The notes under the pieces are model-generated. The model did not search any database. It saw only the letters and a program-made list of their open reading frames with translations, and had not been told where the DNA came from. Of a stretch of 64,000 nucleotides of DNA, positions 45,101 to 53,633 are shown one piece after another (within the stretch, counting starts at the first letter, position 1; each line of letters starts with the position of its first letter). The stretch spans positions 186,001 through 250,000 of the forward strand of contig NZ_JAYKKE010000001.1 of NCBI RefSeq assembly GCF_036336025.1, given 5' to 3'. Position numbers and translations under genes: made by a program. This stretch comes from Stomatohabitans albus. GTDB taxonomy: Bacteria > Actinomycetota > Nitriliruptoria > Euzebyales > Euzebyaceae.

Positions 45101-46214
45101 CTCGCTGGTCAGCAAGCTGCTCTCCGACACGGGTATGTAAGGCAGTAACCGCTTCTTCAAGGACTGGTGCGATCCCATCGGCCGACGATTGCAACATATC
45201 GATCATGGCATTGAGCTGATCGATTCGCCTCGTTGAGGTGTCTGTGACGCCGGTCAGTGCCGCAAGGCTGTTCGCTAATTCAGCACGGCCGGCATCACGG
45301 TCATCATGAAGGCCATCCGTAGCTCGTTCCAGCGCTGAAACCGCATCACGCCACTGCACACCGGTGGCTTGGACCGCGACGTCTAAGCGTTCACCGACCT
45401 CAGCACTGAGCGCTTTAAACTCTGCACGCTGTTTATCTCGATCAGCCCGCAGATGGGCAAGGGCTTGGTCTAACCGTTCAATCAGCGTCTCACGGTTTGA
45501 CCGTTCAAGGGCAAGTTCATCAGAAAGTGCGGTATGGGCGGCAGAGAGCTGTTCAGCTACTTGGGTACGCCCATAGTCCATCCGGTTTTCAATCGCGCCA
45601 ATGGCCTGGCGTAAGAGGGTTTCGTCACGCTGGCTCGTCGCTTCAAGCTGTTCACGGATTTCAACGACTGTGGTTGCAAGCCGAACAGCATAGTTTTCAG
45701 CTTGGTTATCCAGCGCAGTTCGTACACCGCTAAGGACCTCGCGCACATCGTCACTGAGTTTGCTCCGGTTTTGTTCCAGCCGATCACTCAGGCGATCAAT
45801 AGATGAACGTGTGCTCGCGTGCCCATCACTCAAAACACGCCGCATATCTTCTACTGCGTCACCAAGTACGCTGCCGTTCGTGTCACGTGCTTGAGCGGCA
45901 ACCGCATAGAGGCGTTCAACGGCCTGTTCCAGGGAAGAGGATGATTGGGATGCCGCTTGTTCGAGCTGCTCAATCGCGGTACGAAGGTCACCATCAATAC
46001 TGCTGAGTTGCTTAGACACTCCAGTTTGGAGTGCCTCACCAGACCGATCTAGGGTGTCGGTCAGGTCTGAAAATCCGCCTGTGAGCTGTGAAACAGATTC
46101 TTCGACCCGACTCACAAGGCGCCGGATCTCGCGCTGTTCAGCAAGCTGCTGATTGACCGCAGCTTCAAAGGCTTCGTCGACGCGGGAGTGGAGTTTGTCG
46201 GGTTCGTCAGTCAT
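42105..46214 (-). CDS. Giant coiled-coil protein with C-terminal zinc-finger-like motif
   Basis: 1369 residues. No signal peptide or membrane helix, so cytoplasmic. From about residue 10 to 1270 the sequence is almost wholly heptad-like, rich in Ala, Glu, Gln, Arg, Asp and Leu with few Pro or aromatic residues: a very long coiled coil. A Ser/Arg/Pro-rich linker (about 1275-1340) leads to a terminal motif CPYCGFVARTAVGLATHIRSC, a Cys-x2-Cys...His-x3-Cys arrangement that should bind zinc. It is the last gene of the unit starting with the glycan-export genes (12-bp gap). Size and form recall actinobacterial scaffold proteins such as Scy/FilP, but I see no specific similarity. It could be a polar or envelope-assembly scaffold with a nucleic-acid- or protein-binding tail; function unknown. 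Confidence 0.85.
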   Translation of the reverse strand: MTDEPDKLHSRVDEAFEAAVNQQLAEQREIRRLVSRVEESVSQLTGGFSDLTDTLDRSGEALQTGVSKQLSSIDGDLRTAIEQLEQAASQSSSSLEQAVERLYAVAAQARDTNGSVLGDAVEDMRRVLSDGHASTRSSIDRLSDRLEQNRSKLSDDVREVLSGVRTALDNQAENYAVRLATTVVEIREQLEATSQRDETLLRQAIGAIENRMDYGRTQVAEQLSAAHTALSDELALERSNRETLIERLDQALAHLRADRDKQRAEFKALSAEVGERLDVAVQATGVQWRDAVSALERATDGLHDDRDAGRAELANSLAALTGVTDTSTRRIDQLNAMIDMLQSSADGIAPVLEEAVTALHTRVGEQLADQRAHTNAVVERIETAQDRALTAALGKLDEAAASFSGSAHEIIASEQAQLETALTALNAAANELYRANGGFVEDWDIRTQQVANTLAKSSARLIEIAESAGSKIVGEVRSATGDLVTSQTQALELSNQARSSLVDTQRVLGQYLSQFEPAVTGAIETLHAKVDESLTAMNGDVRENALSVSAQMRDSAADIRQQLSEMIDVARTEVRKISDEATQVNQHDRDRLERTMTELNDASATVRATMEHLVAEARKEMATVRVDTLAQLDTAVRDVERMGQTLPGKVAEAAKSYEVALTTSAEEITTLTRNVDLALNQRLERIEHTTLDLNESSDRMQDIVLDQVSRLRASVETASQSFVQTTEEQTGAYRRDLAGALDVVKEAMAQRLDEAAKHLAARTTDVQEANNRGANRIEAVGAQLVASIEQIQPQVDATVHQLSAVLTAAAAEERTRSDANLDRLTGAVNQRMASLDGALNDLAARLGEIEEDTKVAQASVVADFAAKLGAAQHDVTTALAASSQNVIEATGSLIDDQLRAGLAELVKTLNETKNFSATHHGATQQAMTEAEAAYRNATNRLEEVVDASRREIERAISQTADQLERRTGAMGSALRDDIGGAVTDALTKAGDQFTRQVETLSNREDKGVTRLAAAADALTTALAGVEERVDLSLERLHSERPDPLPSLIAKIADFQDELRVRESQLAESHLGRLDDIEGKLTTIVNRVEADLRERMGELVVRVDDAVANRIDQAMATMEERLVAQMDTALRRRSESEQVVAKELENLAEKVGGEMADRVTELRAEATTHLRRMADQHHVVTQAVADRIGQSSADMERKVGDIQGAQVARLEAVAGELKAIAHSDRSEDRRRVDDLVSTIGRHVAELTVALNTVEGLDDRVASRVSRSLTELRNSLIDEVRSVSREASTIRPGQQIFSPTSVTQSGRSTSRASDGAVVPLAKSSSSSGKRSRPAPPDRREPAQANTTCPYCGFVARTAVGLATHIRSCEKR

Positions 46215-46226
46215 GGCACCGCTATC

Positions 46227-47360
46227 TTACGAAATGGCGCGCCGTTTCCTTTGCAGCCTACGCCGAATCCAGTCCGCATAATCAAATGGGCCGAACCATT
46301 GATCAATAATCTGCCTGTTGGAAATACGTGCCGCTGATTGGATTTCGTTACGTTTTAGCAACATTTTGCCAACAAGTTCACTGTCTTTAATCGCACCTAG
46401 AAAGGCGGTAGGAACGTGGAATGCCAAATCTGCCGTGCGTAAGAAGGTTGTTGCTCCCAATAGGTGGGCATCTGGGCCTATGGCCTGCCAGTCATCGTTT
46501 TTGAGGACGGTAAGAAACCAGTTCCGATAGGACAGGCGCTCAACAAATGCCGAGCGGCGGGCACCTGAACCACCACGTTCGTGGAGTGCAATGGCCGTTG
46601 GTTCGTGGTAGGCAATCCATCCACGCCGACGCAACCGCCAATCCACATCGACGTCTTCAAAAAACGCAAAGAAATCTTCATCAAAAATCTCGCCATTGAT
46701 GGCAATATCATGCAGCGCTTCAGTTCGGTAAAGTGCGGCACAACCTGAGACCCCAAAGACTTCGCCGCCTTCTATTTGGCCAAGATCGGGCTGGCCTTCT
46801 CCCCGATTTCGGAATACCCGGTTCCGGTGTGCGCTGTGGCCAGTGGTGTCGATAATCGGGTTGCCATGGCGATCCCGTATTGGCTGGGCTGGCACGGTTT
46901 GGGGACTATAGGCGTATTCGTCGACACCATCAGATACATCAAGGCGGTGGATACGCCCTTGGACACTCGCGATGGTGGGATCTGATTCAAGCCGGGCGAC
47001 CAGTTTGGCAATGTGGTCAGGGTGTAACCGCACATCGGGATTACAGATAAACACGGCGCCGGAGTGATCTGGGGCCTGGGCTATGCCTTGATTCGCGGCA
47101 CCGGCAAAACCAAGATTAGACCAGTTCGCAATGACCTTGATACGTCGGTTAAACCGCTGGGCGATGGATACTGATCGGTCGCCAGAGTTGTTGTCAACAA
47201 CGACAATGTTCAAGTGAGGATAGGTCTGGTTTAACAAGGTGTGTACACACGCACCAAGATGTTGTTCGGTATTGAAACTGACAATGACGGCAGTTACCTG
47301 CATACCTTGCTGTTTGTTGGAGTACATGCGTCCGTAGTCGCTACCGTCACCAGTGCCCAT
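46227..47360 (-). CDS. Family 2 glycosyltransferase (rhamnosyltransferase-like)
   Basis: 377 residues. GT-A domain: VTAVIVSFNTEQHL, VVVDNNSGD, NLGFAGAANQG, FICNPDVRL (DxD-type metal site) and FAFFEDVDVDWRLRRRGW (acceptor/base region), the WbbL/RfbF-type pattern. No membrane helices. ATG 47360 has GGAG five bases upstream and lies 2 bp after the Wzt-like gene, so it belongs to the export operon and probably adds a deoxyhexose such as rhamnose during assembly of the exported glycan (inference). Confidence 0.9.
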   Translation of the reverse strand: MGTGDGSDYGRMYSNKQQGMQVTAVIVSFNTEQHLGACVHTLLNQTYPHLNIVVVDNNSGDRSVSIAQRFNRRIKVIANWSNLGFAGAANQGIAQAPDHSGAVFICNPDVRLHPDHIAKLVARLESDPTIASVQGRIHRLDVSDGVDEYAYSPQTVPAQPIRDRHGNPIIDTTGHSAHRNRVFRNRGEGQPDLGQIEGGEVFGVSGCAALYRTEALHDIAINGEIFDEDFFAFFEDVDVDWRLRRRGWIAYHEPTAIALHERGGSGARRSAFVERLSYRNWFLTVLKNDDWQAIGPDAHLLGATTFLRTADLAFHVPTAFLGAIKDSELVGKMLLKRNEIQSAARISNRQIIDQWFGPFDYADWIRRRLQRKRRAIS

Positions 47361-47362
47361 CG

Positions 47363-48895
47363 TTACTCCATTTCATCCGTTCGTGGCCACAAGGGATTGG
47401 GGTGTACCCGCGGCCCACCTTCTGCTAGCGGGTGTGGTTCAAATTGAGGTGGCCACACGCCTTCAGGGTTATCGATTGTGAACGTCATTCCCAAGTCCGC
47501 GGTCCCAAAATCCCAGGGTTGGCTTTGTACCCCAAGGCGTAAGGCCCCTTCGTTCACATCATGGATTGCATCCGTTTCCGCATTGCCAACTTCAACATCC
47601 ACAAGCCACGTACCGGAAAGCACGTTCAATTGCATATCCGCATACACAGTGAGCGCCTCCCCTTCTGGCGGTGGTGCGAGATATTGCGTTCGCCATGAGG
47701 TTCGACTGTCATAGGTGGCATGACCATGGTCTGCACGGCGCAAACAGACCCGAACGTACAGACCGCCATCCTTAATCAGGTCCGTCGTTGGTGTGGTTTG
47801 AATCCCAATACGAACCTTTGTGCCTGGCGCGAGCTTCTTCCCTGCCGCGGTGTCAGGCCAGTTGGGTTCCAGGGGAAATGCGCGCTGCACGGCCACCGGT
47901 CGCGGGTCTGGACGACTGGGTGCTGCACCAATGGCATCAATCCAGACCTTATCAATGGTCATCTGGTGAGTACGTGGGTCGGTTTCTTCTTCAACCTCAT
48001 GGGCATGGAGTTCTGGGAGGTCAGGAACCACCAGGTCAGCCCCTTTACCACCATCAAGACGGCGTTTGTATTCGGTGATGCCTTGTTCACTTGGCCCGTC
48101 GAACACGATATTGCCGTGTTCAAGGACAATGACACGATCACATAAGTTGGCGACACTGTGCAGGTCGTGGCTCACCAGTACAACTGTTTTCCCGGCCTCA
48201 GCAAAGGCACGCATCCGGGCCAACGAGCGATCCTGAAAGGTTTGGTCCCCAACGGCCAACACCTCATCAACCAGCAAAATATCGGGGTCAACGTGCACGG
48301 CGATGGCAAACCCCAGCCGCACATACATGCCACTGGAGTAATTTTTCACTGGGGTGTCAATAAAGTCGCGCACCCCAGCAAAATCCACAATGCGGTCAAA
48401 GGACGCATCAATTTCAGCCCGTTTCAGGCCGAGAATTGAGCCATTGAGATACATATTTTCACGGCCGGTGAGTTCAGGGCTAAATCCGGCGCCAAGTTCA
48501 AGCAGGGTGGCCATACGCCCGCGAGTAATCACGTCGCCCTGATCAGGTGGCAAGATTTTGGCCATCACCTTTAATAACGTGGATTTCCCGCTGCCGTTGT
48601 GCCCCACCAAGCCCACACGTTCACCCGGCATAATCGTGCAGGTAACGCCGTTGAGTGCGTGGAACTCGTTATAGGGAATGCGGCCAGGTCGAATGAGGCG
48701 TTCACGCAACCCTGGACGAGCGGTCGCATAAACACGAAAGACCTCGTGAACATCACGTACTTCGATCGCCGGTTGGCGACCTTGGCCTATCCTCTTGTCG
48801 GTATCGTGTGCCGATTGGGGTGTGGTGGCGGTGCTATCGTTACGCGTTTGACCAGGGTTCTCTCGCGATGCTTCTTCACGGGGGTTGTCGGGCAT
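47363..48895 (-). CDS. Polysaccharide ABC exporter ATPase with C-terminal carbohydrate-binding domain (Wzt-like)
   Basis: 510 residues from ATG 48895. Nucleotide-binding domain at about 55-290: Walker A GHNGSGKST, signature YSSGMYVRLGFA, Walker B ILLVDEVLAVGD and H-loop LVSHD, all of the TagH/Wzt/RfbE subfamily. Residues about 335-490 form a beta-sandwich domain (ALTVYADMQLNVLSGTWLVDVEVG) like the Wzt C-terminal domain that recognises the glycan terminus. An N-terminal disordered stretch of about 50 residues is extra. The start lies 2 bp after the permease stop, with GGAGG inside the permease's last codons. Confidence 0.93.
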   Translation of the reverse strand: MPDNPREEASRENPGQTRNDSTATTPQSAHDTDKRIGQGRQPAIEVRDVHEVFRVYATARPGLRERLIRPGRIPYNEFHALNGVTCTIMPGERVGLVGHNGSGKSTLLKVMAKILPPDQGDVITRGRMATLLELGAGFSPELTGRENMYLNGSILGLKRAEIDASFDRIVDFAGVRDFIDTPVKNYSSGMYVRLGFAIAVHVDPDILLVDEVLAVGDQTFQDRSLARMRAFAEAGKTVVLVSHDLHSVANLCDRVIVLEHGNIVFDGPSEQGITEYKRRLDGGKGADLVVPDLPELHAHEVEEETDPRTHQMTIDKVWIDAIGAAPSRPDPRPVAVQRAFPLEPNWPDTAAGKKLAPGTKVRIGIQTTPTTDLIKDGGLYVRVCLRRADHGHATYDSRTSWRTQYLAPPPEGEALTVYADMQLNVLSGTWLVDVEVGNAETDAIHDVNEGALRLGVQSQPWDFGTADLGMTFTIDNPEGVWPPQFEPHPLAEGGPRVHPNPLWPRTDEME

Positions 48896-48897
48896 CA

Positions 48898-49767
48898 CTA
48901 CACCTCCTTTGCGAAGGAAACGGCCTGGCGACGGAATAGCCACCAGCCACCGATGAGGACGACAACCGCAAGTCCAGCACAGACCAGCCATGTTGAGAGG
49001 GCTGGGGACCCAGGTGGCGGGTGAAAGTCTGCCCGGTCAGGAGGCAGCGGGATGCCATAAAGAATCGTATGGAACATTTCGATGAACCAGCTGGCTGGGT
49101 TGATGCGAATAATACGCTCGAAATTAGACCCGTTTGCAGCGTCGATCAGTTTGACGTTTTCGAGTGAATAAATAACCGGGGTCAGATAGAACCATGCCTG
49201 CATGAGTACGGGCAGAAACTCATTTAAGTCTCGGAACCGCACCGTCAATGCCCCAAAGGCCATTGATGTGCCTGCGGTGAACATCGTGGTCAGGAGGAGA
49301 GCAAGGGCGAGGTAGGGCAGTGTTTCAGGGTGGAACCCACGATTCCACAAAAAAAGCGGACTGGTGGCTAAGAGAGCTAGGGAAAAGTGAACCAGTTGGC
49401 TGATGACGAGCGAAAGTGGCAGTACTTCCCTTGGAAAGTAGACCTTCTTCACCAACGGACCATTGGCGATGATGCTGGTCGCTGATGCCATCACTGAGTT
49501 TTGGAAAAACTGCCACGCCAAGTAACCAGACAGAAAGAATGTGGTGAAATCGCCATTCTCACCGAACGGCACCCGCAGGAACGTTAAGAACACGACCGTG
49601 AAGATCACGGCCAACATCAGTGGGGTCACCAGGGTCCAGGCGAAGCCAAGCACGCTGCCCTTGTAGCGAACGGTCAGTTCTTTGGCGATGAGATTACGCA
49701 GTAAATCGCGGGCTTCCCAAACTTCGTTGAGAACCATAAAGGGGCCGCGTGAGAGTGCTGATGCCAT
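48898..49767 (-). CDS. Polysaccharide ABC exporter permease (Wzm/TagG-like)
   Basis: 289 residues, six predicted membrane helices of the ABC-2 type. Family marks: amphipathic N-terminal VWEARDLLRNLIAKELTVRYKGSVLGFAW, the PLVKKVYFPREVLPL loop, and FRDLNEFLPVLMQAWFYLTPVIYS. It exports an undecaprenyl-linked polysaccharide or teichoic-acid-like polymer with the adjacent Wzt-like ATPase. A 43-bp gap follows the sirtuin gene; the ribosome-binding site is weak. Confidence 0.93.
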   Translation of the reverse strand: MASALSRGPFMVLNEVWEARDLLRNLIAKELTVRYKGSVLGFAWTLVTPLMLAVIFTVVFLTFLRVPFGENGDFTTFFLSGYLAWQFFQNSVMASATSIIANGPLVKKVYFPREVLPLSLVISQLVHFSLALLATSPLFLWNRGFHPETLPYLALALLLTTMFTAGTSMAFGALTVRFRDLNEFLPVLMQAWFYLTPVIYSLENVKLIDAANGSNFERIIRINPASWFIEMFHTILYGIPLPPDRADFHPPPGSPALSTWLVCAGLAVVVLIGGWWLFRRQAVSFAKEV

Positions 49768-49810
49768 GACCGAAAAAGTTTACTGACCTTAGCTCATCAT
49801 GTCCTTGCCC

Positions 49811-50566
49811 TTATGCCTGTCGGGCATGGAGATAATCAGCGATTTCTGCTAATCCCACGGCAGCACTGACCGGCCAGTGCAAGGTGGCTTGGGGGCTGAA
49901 AGCGGTGGGATTTGGATTGATCTCAACGGTTGGAATCGCGTTTTGAATAGCAAATGGTGGCAAGCTCGCAACTGGGTGCACGATGGCACTGGTGCCAACC
50001 ACAAGGACCAAATCGGCATTGAGAATGGCATTCGCTGCCTGGTCTATGCACCCGTCAGGCAGCATCTCTCCAAAAAACACCACACCTGGGCGGATATACC
50101 CAGCACATTGCACACATCGTGGTGGTGCCACCCGTTGTTGTTCAATCTCGGGCATCACGATGGGTTCACGGTGGATACGGCCACAGTCTTCACAATAGGG
50201 CTGGGCGATATTGCCATGAAAATGCACCACATCGGTACTACCAGCTCGCTCGTGGAGGTTGTCAGTATTTTGAGTAAAGACCTCAACATGTACCATCTTG
50301 GCCATGTCAGCAATGGCGTTATGTCCGGCGTTAGGTTCAGCCTTATCTTGGATGAGAGCCATGCGCCACATATACCAAGCCCACACCAGGTCACGGTCAC
50401 GACGCCAGCCTTGGATACTGGCTAGCGTTTCGGGGTCGTACTGTTCCCACAGGCCAGTCTGCTTGTCCCTAAACGTGGGTACCCCGCTCTCTGCGCTCAT
50501 GCCAGCCCCAGTAAGTACAACGAGGCGCTGAGTATCGTCAAGCAGGTTAGTGAGTATCGGATTCAT
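49811..50566 (-). CDS. cobB: NAD-dependent protein deacylase (sirtuin, CobB-like)
   Basis: 251 residues. GAGMSAESGVPTFR (NAD binding), QNTDNLH (99-105), catalytic His117 in HFHGN, two zinc-binding CxxC pairs (CEDC, CVQC), and VVGTSAIVHPVASLP. Tyr65 and Arg68 form the YxxR motif of CobB/SIRT5-type (class III) sirtuins, which recognise succinyl- or malonyl-lysine, so desuccinylase activity is likely besides deacetylation. The start overlaps the FUSC gene by 20 bp. Its place before glycan export genes is probably incidental. Confidence 0.95.
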   Translation of the reverse strand: MNPILTNLLDDTQRLVVLTGAGMSAESGVPTFRDKQTGLWEQYDPETLASIQGWRRDRDLVWAWYMWRMALIQDKAEPNAGHNAIADMAKMVHVEVFTQNTDNLHERAGSTDVVHFHGNIAQPYCEDCGRIHREPIVMPEIEQQRVAPPRCVQCAGYIRPGVVFFGEMLPDGCIDQAANAILNADLVLVVGTSAIVHPVASLPPFAIQNAIPTVEINPNPTAFSPQATLHWPVSAAVGLAEIADYLHARQA

Positions 50567-52406
50567 GGTCAGAACGCTCCGAGTTATCGCGCATTTCTAC
50601 GGGTAGATTTTCGTCAAGGGCAATTTGCATCGCCTCAAACGGGGTGAATTGTTCCTCATCAGTAATTACTGCAAGATGAGCATCAAGGATATTTAACGTT
50701 ATTTCTTCTGGACTCCGCGGATACTGGAACGGCTGTTCGGTGATATATCCCAGATACCGTCCCGCTTCTTTATACCGATTGGTATGGGTAATGAGCTCAG
50801 GATGCCAACAGGCTCCGAGTACGAGATAGCCCAAGGCACGCAGTTCCAAACTCATTCCGCGGTATCGACCGGCCCCATTCGGGTCATCCCGACTGGTCCG
50901 TCGCGCTACTTCTTCATTGGCGATCAATTCGGTATAGAGCACGCGCCTGTGTTGAAAAGCGGTGATGGTGTTTGTGCGTTCAAGTGCCAGATCATCCAAG
51001 ACCGCCATCAATGCGTAGAGCGTACGACGGGCATAGCCACGGATGAAGAGAATCTCATGCCCGCGAAATGCGACAAGAATGACACCCATGCTGGCAAATG
51101 CTGCGATCACATCATCGGCGCTTCGTTCAAGAATTAATCCTTGAATAGCGCGTGCGCTGAGATCTTGGGTTGATGCACTAACATCAAGCAAGGCCATAGC
51201 GGTGATAAACGTCATGGCGACGTGATACGCGCGACGGATAAAGAGGGTACCTACGTATCGGGTGACAAATAACCAGCCCACAAGCCATACAGGAGAGAGC
51301 GGGAGGTGGGAGATCCCCCAAAACAGGCCGATTCCAATGACGGTTCCGACTATGCGTTGAAGTGCTTTGTTGGCTTGCTCTGCTCGGGTGCCACCGCTAT
51401 TTAACAACACAACGGTGAAGGCGATAGCCCAATAGGCACGACTAAACCCAAACCCCAAACTCAATATGGCGGCCAATGTGGTGCCGATCCCTACACGGAT
51501 AGAAATAAGGAGTGGCTCACTCGGCCAATCCAAGGAGGCGGCGATGAGCCGGCCCGGGGTCGGGCGTCCAAGGCTTAAATCTCGGAGGCGCCGACTTTGT
51601 ACATCGGCCTGTCTGGCGGTGTAGCTCGGGCTGACCTTATGACTAATCTCCTCGGGCAGTTCCATGGCCGCCATTTCAGCAGATCGCGCAAGATACCTAA
51701 TGTGAATGTCACGGAGCTTGTCTGCTTCAGCGTCTTCGTTTGGTGTGGCTTCAACCGGCAGTGCATCGGTAATGATTGTCCAGGCGTCATAAAGGCTTTC
51801 AGCAGCATTGGCTTGTACAGCCGTGCCACCGCGATACCGCGGATACCGTTCAAATCGCCGAACCGCGTTTTCCGCGCGGCGTAGGGCTTGTTCTTCGGCC
51901 TTATGACTTCCCCAGAAGATATCGACTAAGGCCAAGAAGGCCCCAAAGATGCCACCGATGAGGGTCATCACGAGTAGGAACACAGGGTTCGTACCATTCA
52001 CCGTTAGCTGGTTGGAGATACCAATAGCTAAGACCATGAATACGCCACCAGGAGGACCAATGCGCATGACGGTCACAACATAGACCGCGATGACGGCAGT
52101 GATGACTTGGAAAATCACACTGAGGAGGAGGTTATGCCCTGCCAGAATGCCCATCGTGGTGCATATCAGGAGGCAGCTCACTGTCCACGTTTGAATGAGG
52201 AGCCGTATCCGACCAGCCTGGCCAGCCCCATATTGGACACAGAAGGTACCGATAAACGTCAGGAGCCCGAGATGAACATCACCCAGGAGGGCACCAACAG
52301 CAACCGGGGCGGCCGTTGCGATGGCGGCACGAAGTGCAAGGTCACCTCGGTTCTCCAACATTGAACGGGTTTCATCACTGAGCCACGACACAAACCGGCT
52401 AATCAT
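50547..52406 (-). CDS. FUSC-family inner-membrane protein
   Basis: About 619 residues. Two blocks of membrane helices (about 20-160 and 310-425) separated by a roughly 120-residue cytoplasmic region, then a long cytoplasmic C-terminal domain: the layout of FUSC/YccS/aromatic-acid-exporter-type proteins. Family-like segments are RAAIATAAPVAVGALLG and the repeated ISIRVGIGTTLAAILSLG. The start is uncertain: ATG 52406 begins just before the first helices; a TTG at 52481 adds 25 residues without clear signal. Divergent from the lipoprotein gene at 52565. Substrate unknown. Confidence 0.8.
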   Translation of the reverse strand: MISRFVSWLSDETRSMLENRGDLALRAAIATAAPVAVGALLGDVHLGLLTFIGTFCVQYGAGQAGRIRLLIQTWTVSCLLICTTMGILAGHNLLLSVIFQVITAVIAVYVVTVMRIGPPGGVFMVLAIGISNQLTVNGTNPVFLLVMTLIGGIFGAFLALVDIFWGSHKAEEQALRRAENAVRRFERYPRYRGGTAVQANAAESLYDAWTIITDALPVEATPNEDAEADKLRDIHIRYLARSAEMAAMELPEEISHKVSPSYTARQADVQSRRLRDLSLGRPTPGRLIAASLDWPSEPLLISIRVGIGTTLAAILSLGFGFSRAYWAIAFTVVLLNSGGTRAEQANKALQRIVGTVIGIGLFWGISHLPLSPVWLVGWLFVTRYVGTLFIRRAYHVAMTFITAMALLDVSASTQDLSARAIQGLILERSADDVIAAFASMGVILVAFRGHEILFIRGYARRTLYALMAVLDDLALERTNTITAFQHRRVLYTELIANEEVARRTSRDDPNGAGRYRGMSLELRALGYLVLGACWHPELITHTNRYKEAGRYLGYITEQPFQYPRSPEEITLNILDAHLAVITDEEQFTPFEAMQIALDENLPVEMRDNSERSDHESDTH

Positions 52407-52540
52407 CACCACAACTGTAAACAGGTTCAGTTCCCTTGTGTGATATTGCTCAAATGAGATGGTAACTAAACCGGTGTTCAAGATCGGTCGTAGGCCGGTC
52501 CTCCGATGGCCATGGTGCGTGTATTTGCACGTTCACCCCG

Positions 52541-52566
52541 ATAGCCACAGGCTAGCCTGTGGCTAT
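52541..52566. promoter_or_regulatory. Perfect 26-bp palindrome over the start of the lipoprotein gene
   Basis: Perfect dyad with half-site ATAGCCACAGGCT and no spacer, ending on the AT of ATG 52565. It sits in the spacer between divergent genes (FUSC minus, lipoprotein plus). No ribosome-binding site is visible before ATG 52565, since the palindrome occupies that place. Candidate operator for a dimeric repressor or an RNA structure controlling initiation. Confidence 0.6.
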
Positions 52567-53242
52567 GGCCGCTTTTTATCGTTCCCTTCCTGCATGGTTT
52601 AGTGGGTTGATACTGCTGACCGGTTGTGCCCGTGCAGGCGGTGAACCAGCGCAATACACCGCCAACGGGGGGCTTCATGTGGACCGTTCTCACACGGTGA
52701 GCCAAACGGTGAATCCGGCTGGTGGTCAAGTGCAGGCTGTGGATGTCTTAGTTTTAGACCAGCCCACGGAGGGGGATGGTGTGTTAAACCTCGCCCTTGC
52801 CGCTGAAGGTGATGTACTAGCTGAACAGGCCGTGCCCCTTGAGAACATCACCGAGCCTGATCGTTGGGTGTCCTTTGCCTTTGATCAGCCTGTAGCCGTA
52901 CCCGATGTGGTGGACGTCCAACTCACCATCAAGGGTGAAGGTAGTGTGCTGGTGGCGGCCAATCACACTCCCGATGATGCCAAACCTAGTAATGAGCCTG
53001 TCCACGACCCGTACCCTCAAGGTGAGGCCATGGCTAATGGCAAGCCCATCAACGGTGATATTGCCTTTCGTATCGTGGGCACAACCGGCCCAAGCGGTCT
53101 GCCTGGCCAGGTAGGGGCTATCGCCAAGGAAGGCACCAAGCGGCTCATAGGCCAGCCGCTCTTTGCCTACACGTGGGGGCTTGTCGGTATGGGTGCAGTG
53201 TGCTTGGCGGCTTGGGCTTTCTACACGAGTCGAAAAAGCTAA
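52565..53242 (+). CDS. Predicted lipoprotein with C-terminal membrane helix
   Basis: 225 residues. The short signal ends in lipobox LTGC (Cys21), so lipid-anchored outside. Residues about 25-155 look like a beta-rich domain of unknown family (jelly-roll-like: VDVLVLDQPTEGDGVLNLAL, WVSFAFDQPVAVPDVVDVQLTI). A further helix (about 197-218, VGMGAVCLAAWAFY) and a basic tail suggest a second anchor at the C-terminus. Preceded by a perfect palindrome and lacking a clear ribosome-binding site. Function unknown. Confidence 0.65.
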   Translation: MAAFYRSLPAWFSGLILLTGCARAGGEPAQYTANGGLHVDRSHTVSQTVNPAGGQVQAVDVLVLDQPTEGDGVLNLALAAEGDVLAEQAVPLENITEPDRWVSFAFDQPVAVPDVVDVQLTIKGEGSVLVAANHTPDDAKPSNEPVHDPYPQGEAMANGKPINGDIAFRIVGTTGPSGLPGQVGAIAKEGTKRLIGQPLFAYTWGLVGMGAVCLAAWAFYTSRKS

Positions 53243-53633
53243 CGCGCATCACCATTAGAACCATTCAGCCAGATGTGATCTGCATAAGAAGTTACTCATC
53301 ACCAGGATAGAAAAACCAGTATCCCCTGGCCAGCCATTAGTTCGCCTAACCCCCATGAGAACAAGACATCGGGAACACTAATCAAAAGTTACAAGAATGA
53401 TTCAAAACCCGATTCATTTTCCTTAACTAGATACCACCGTCGTAGCATCAAAGTAGGGCTCATTGGGTCCTATCAACAATAAGAAGCCGCCTTCAGGTGA
53501 GATCTGAGCGCGACAAGCTTCAACCCCCTTCACAAATATCCAAGAAACTCACTCCTTTTCATAACGCACGTTTGTGGGCTATTAGGCTCTTAATCTAGTA
53601 GCCCACAAACACACACAGTCTCCTGGAGAGATC
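53243..53633. other. 391-bp gap with a leader hairpin, no gene recognised
   Basis: No convincing gene on either strand. Near its end, 53570-53610 forms a perfect 12-bp stem (GTTTGTGGGCTA / TAGCCCACAAAC) with a 17-base loop, 23 bases before the start of the small membrane-protein gene, so it lies in that gene's leader or ends transcription from the lipoprotein gene. Confidence 0.5.

Noticed and set aside
53243-53633. Small RNA or tRNA gene in the gap
   Set aside because: No cloverleaf or CCA end; only one simple stem-loop.
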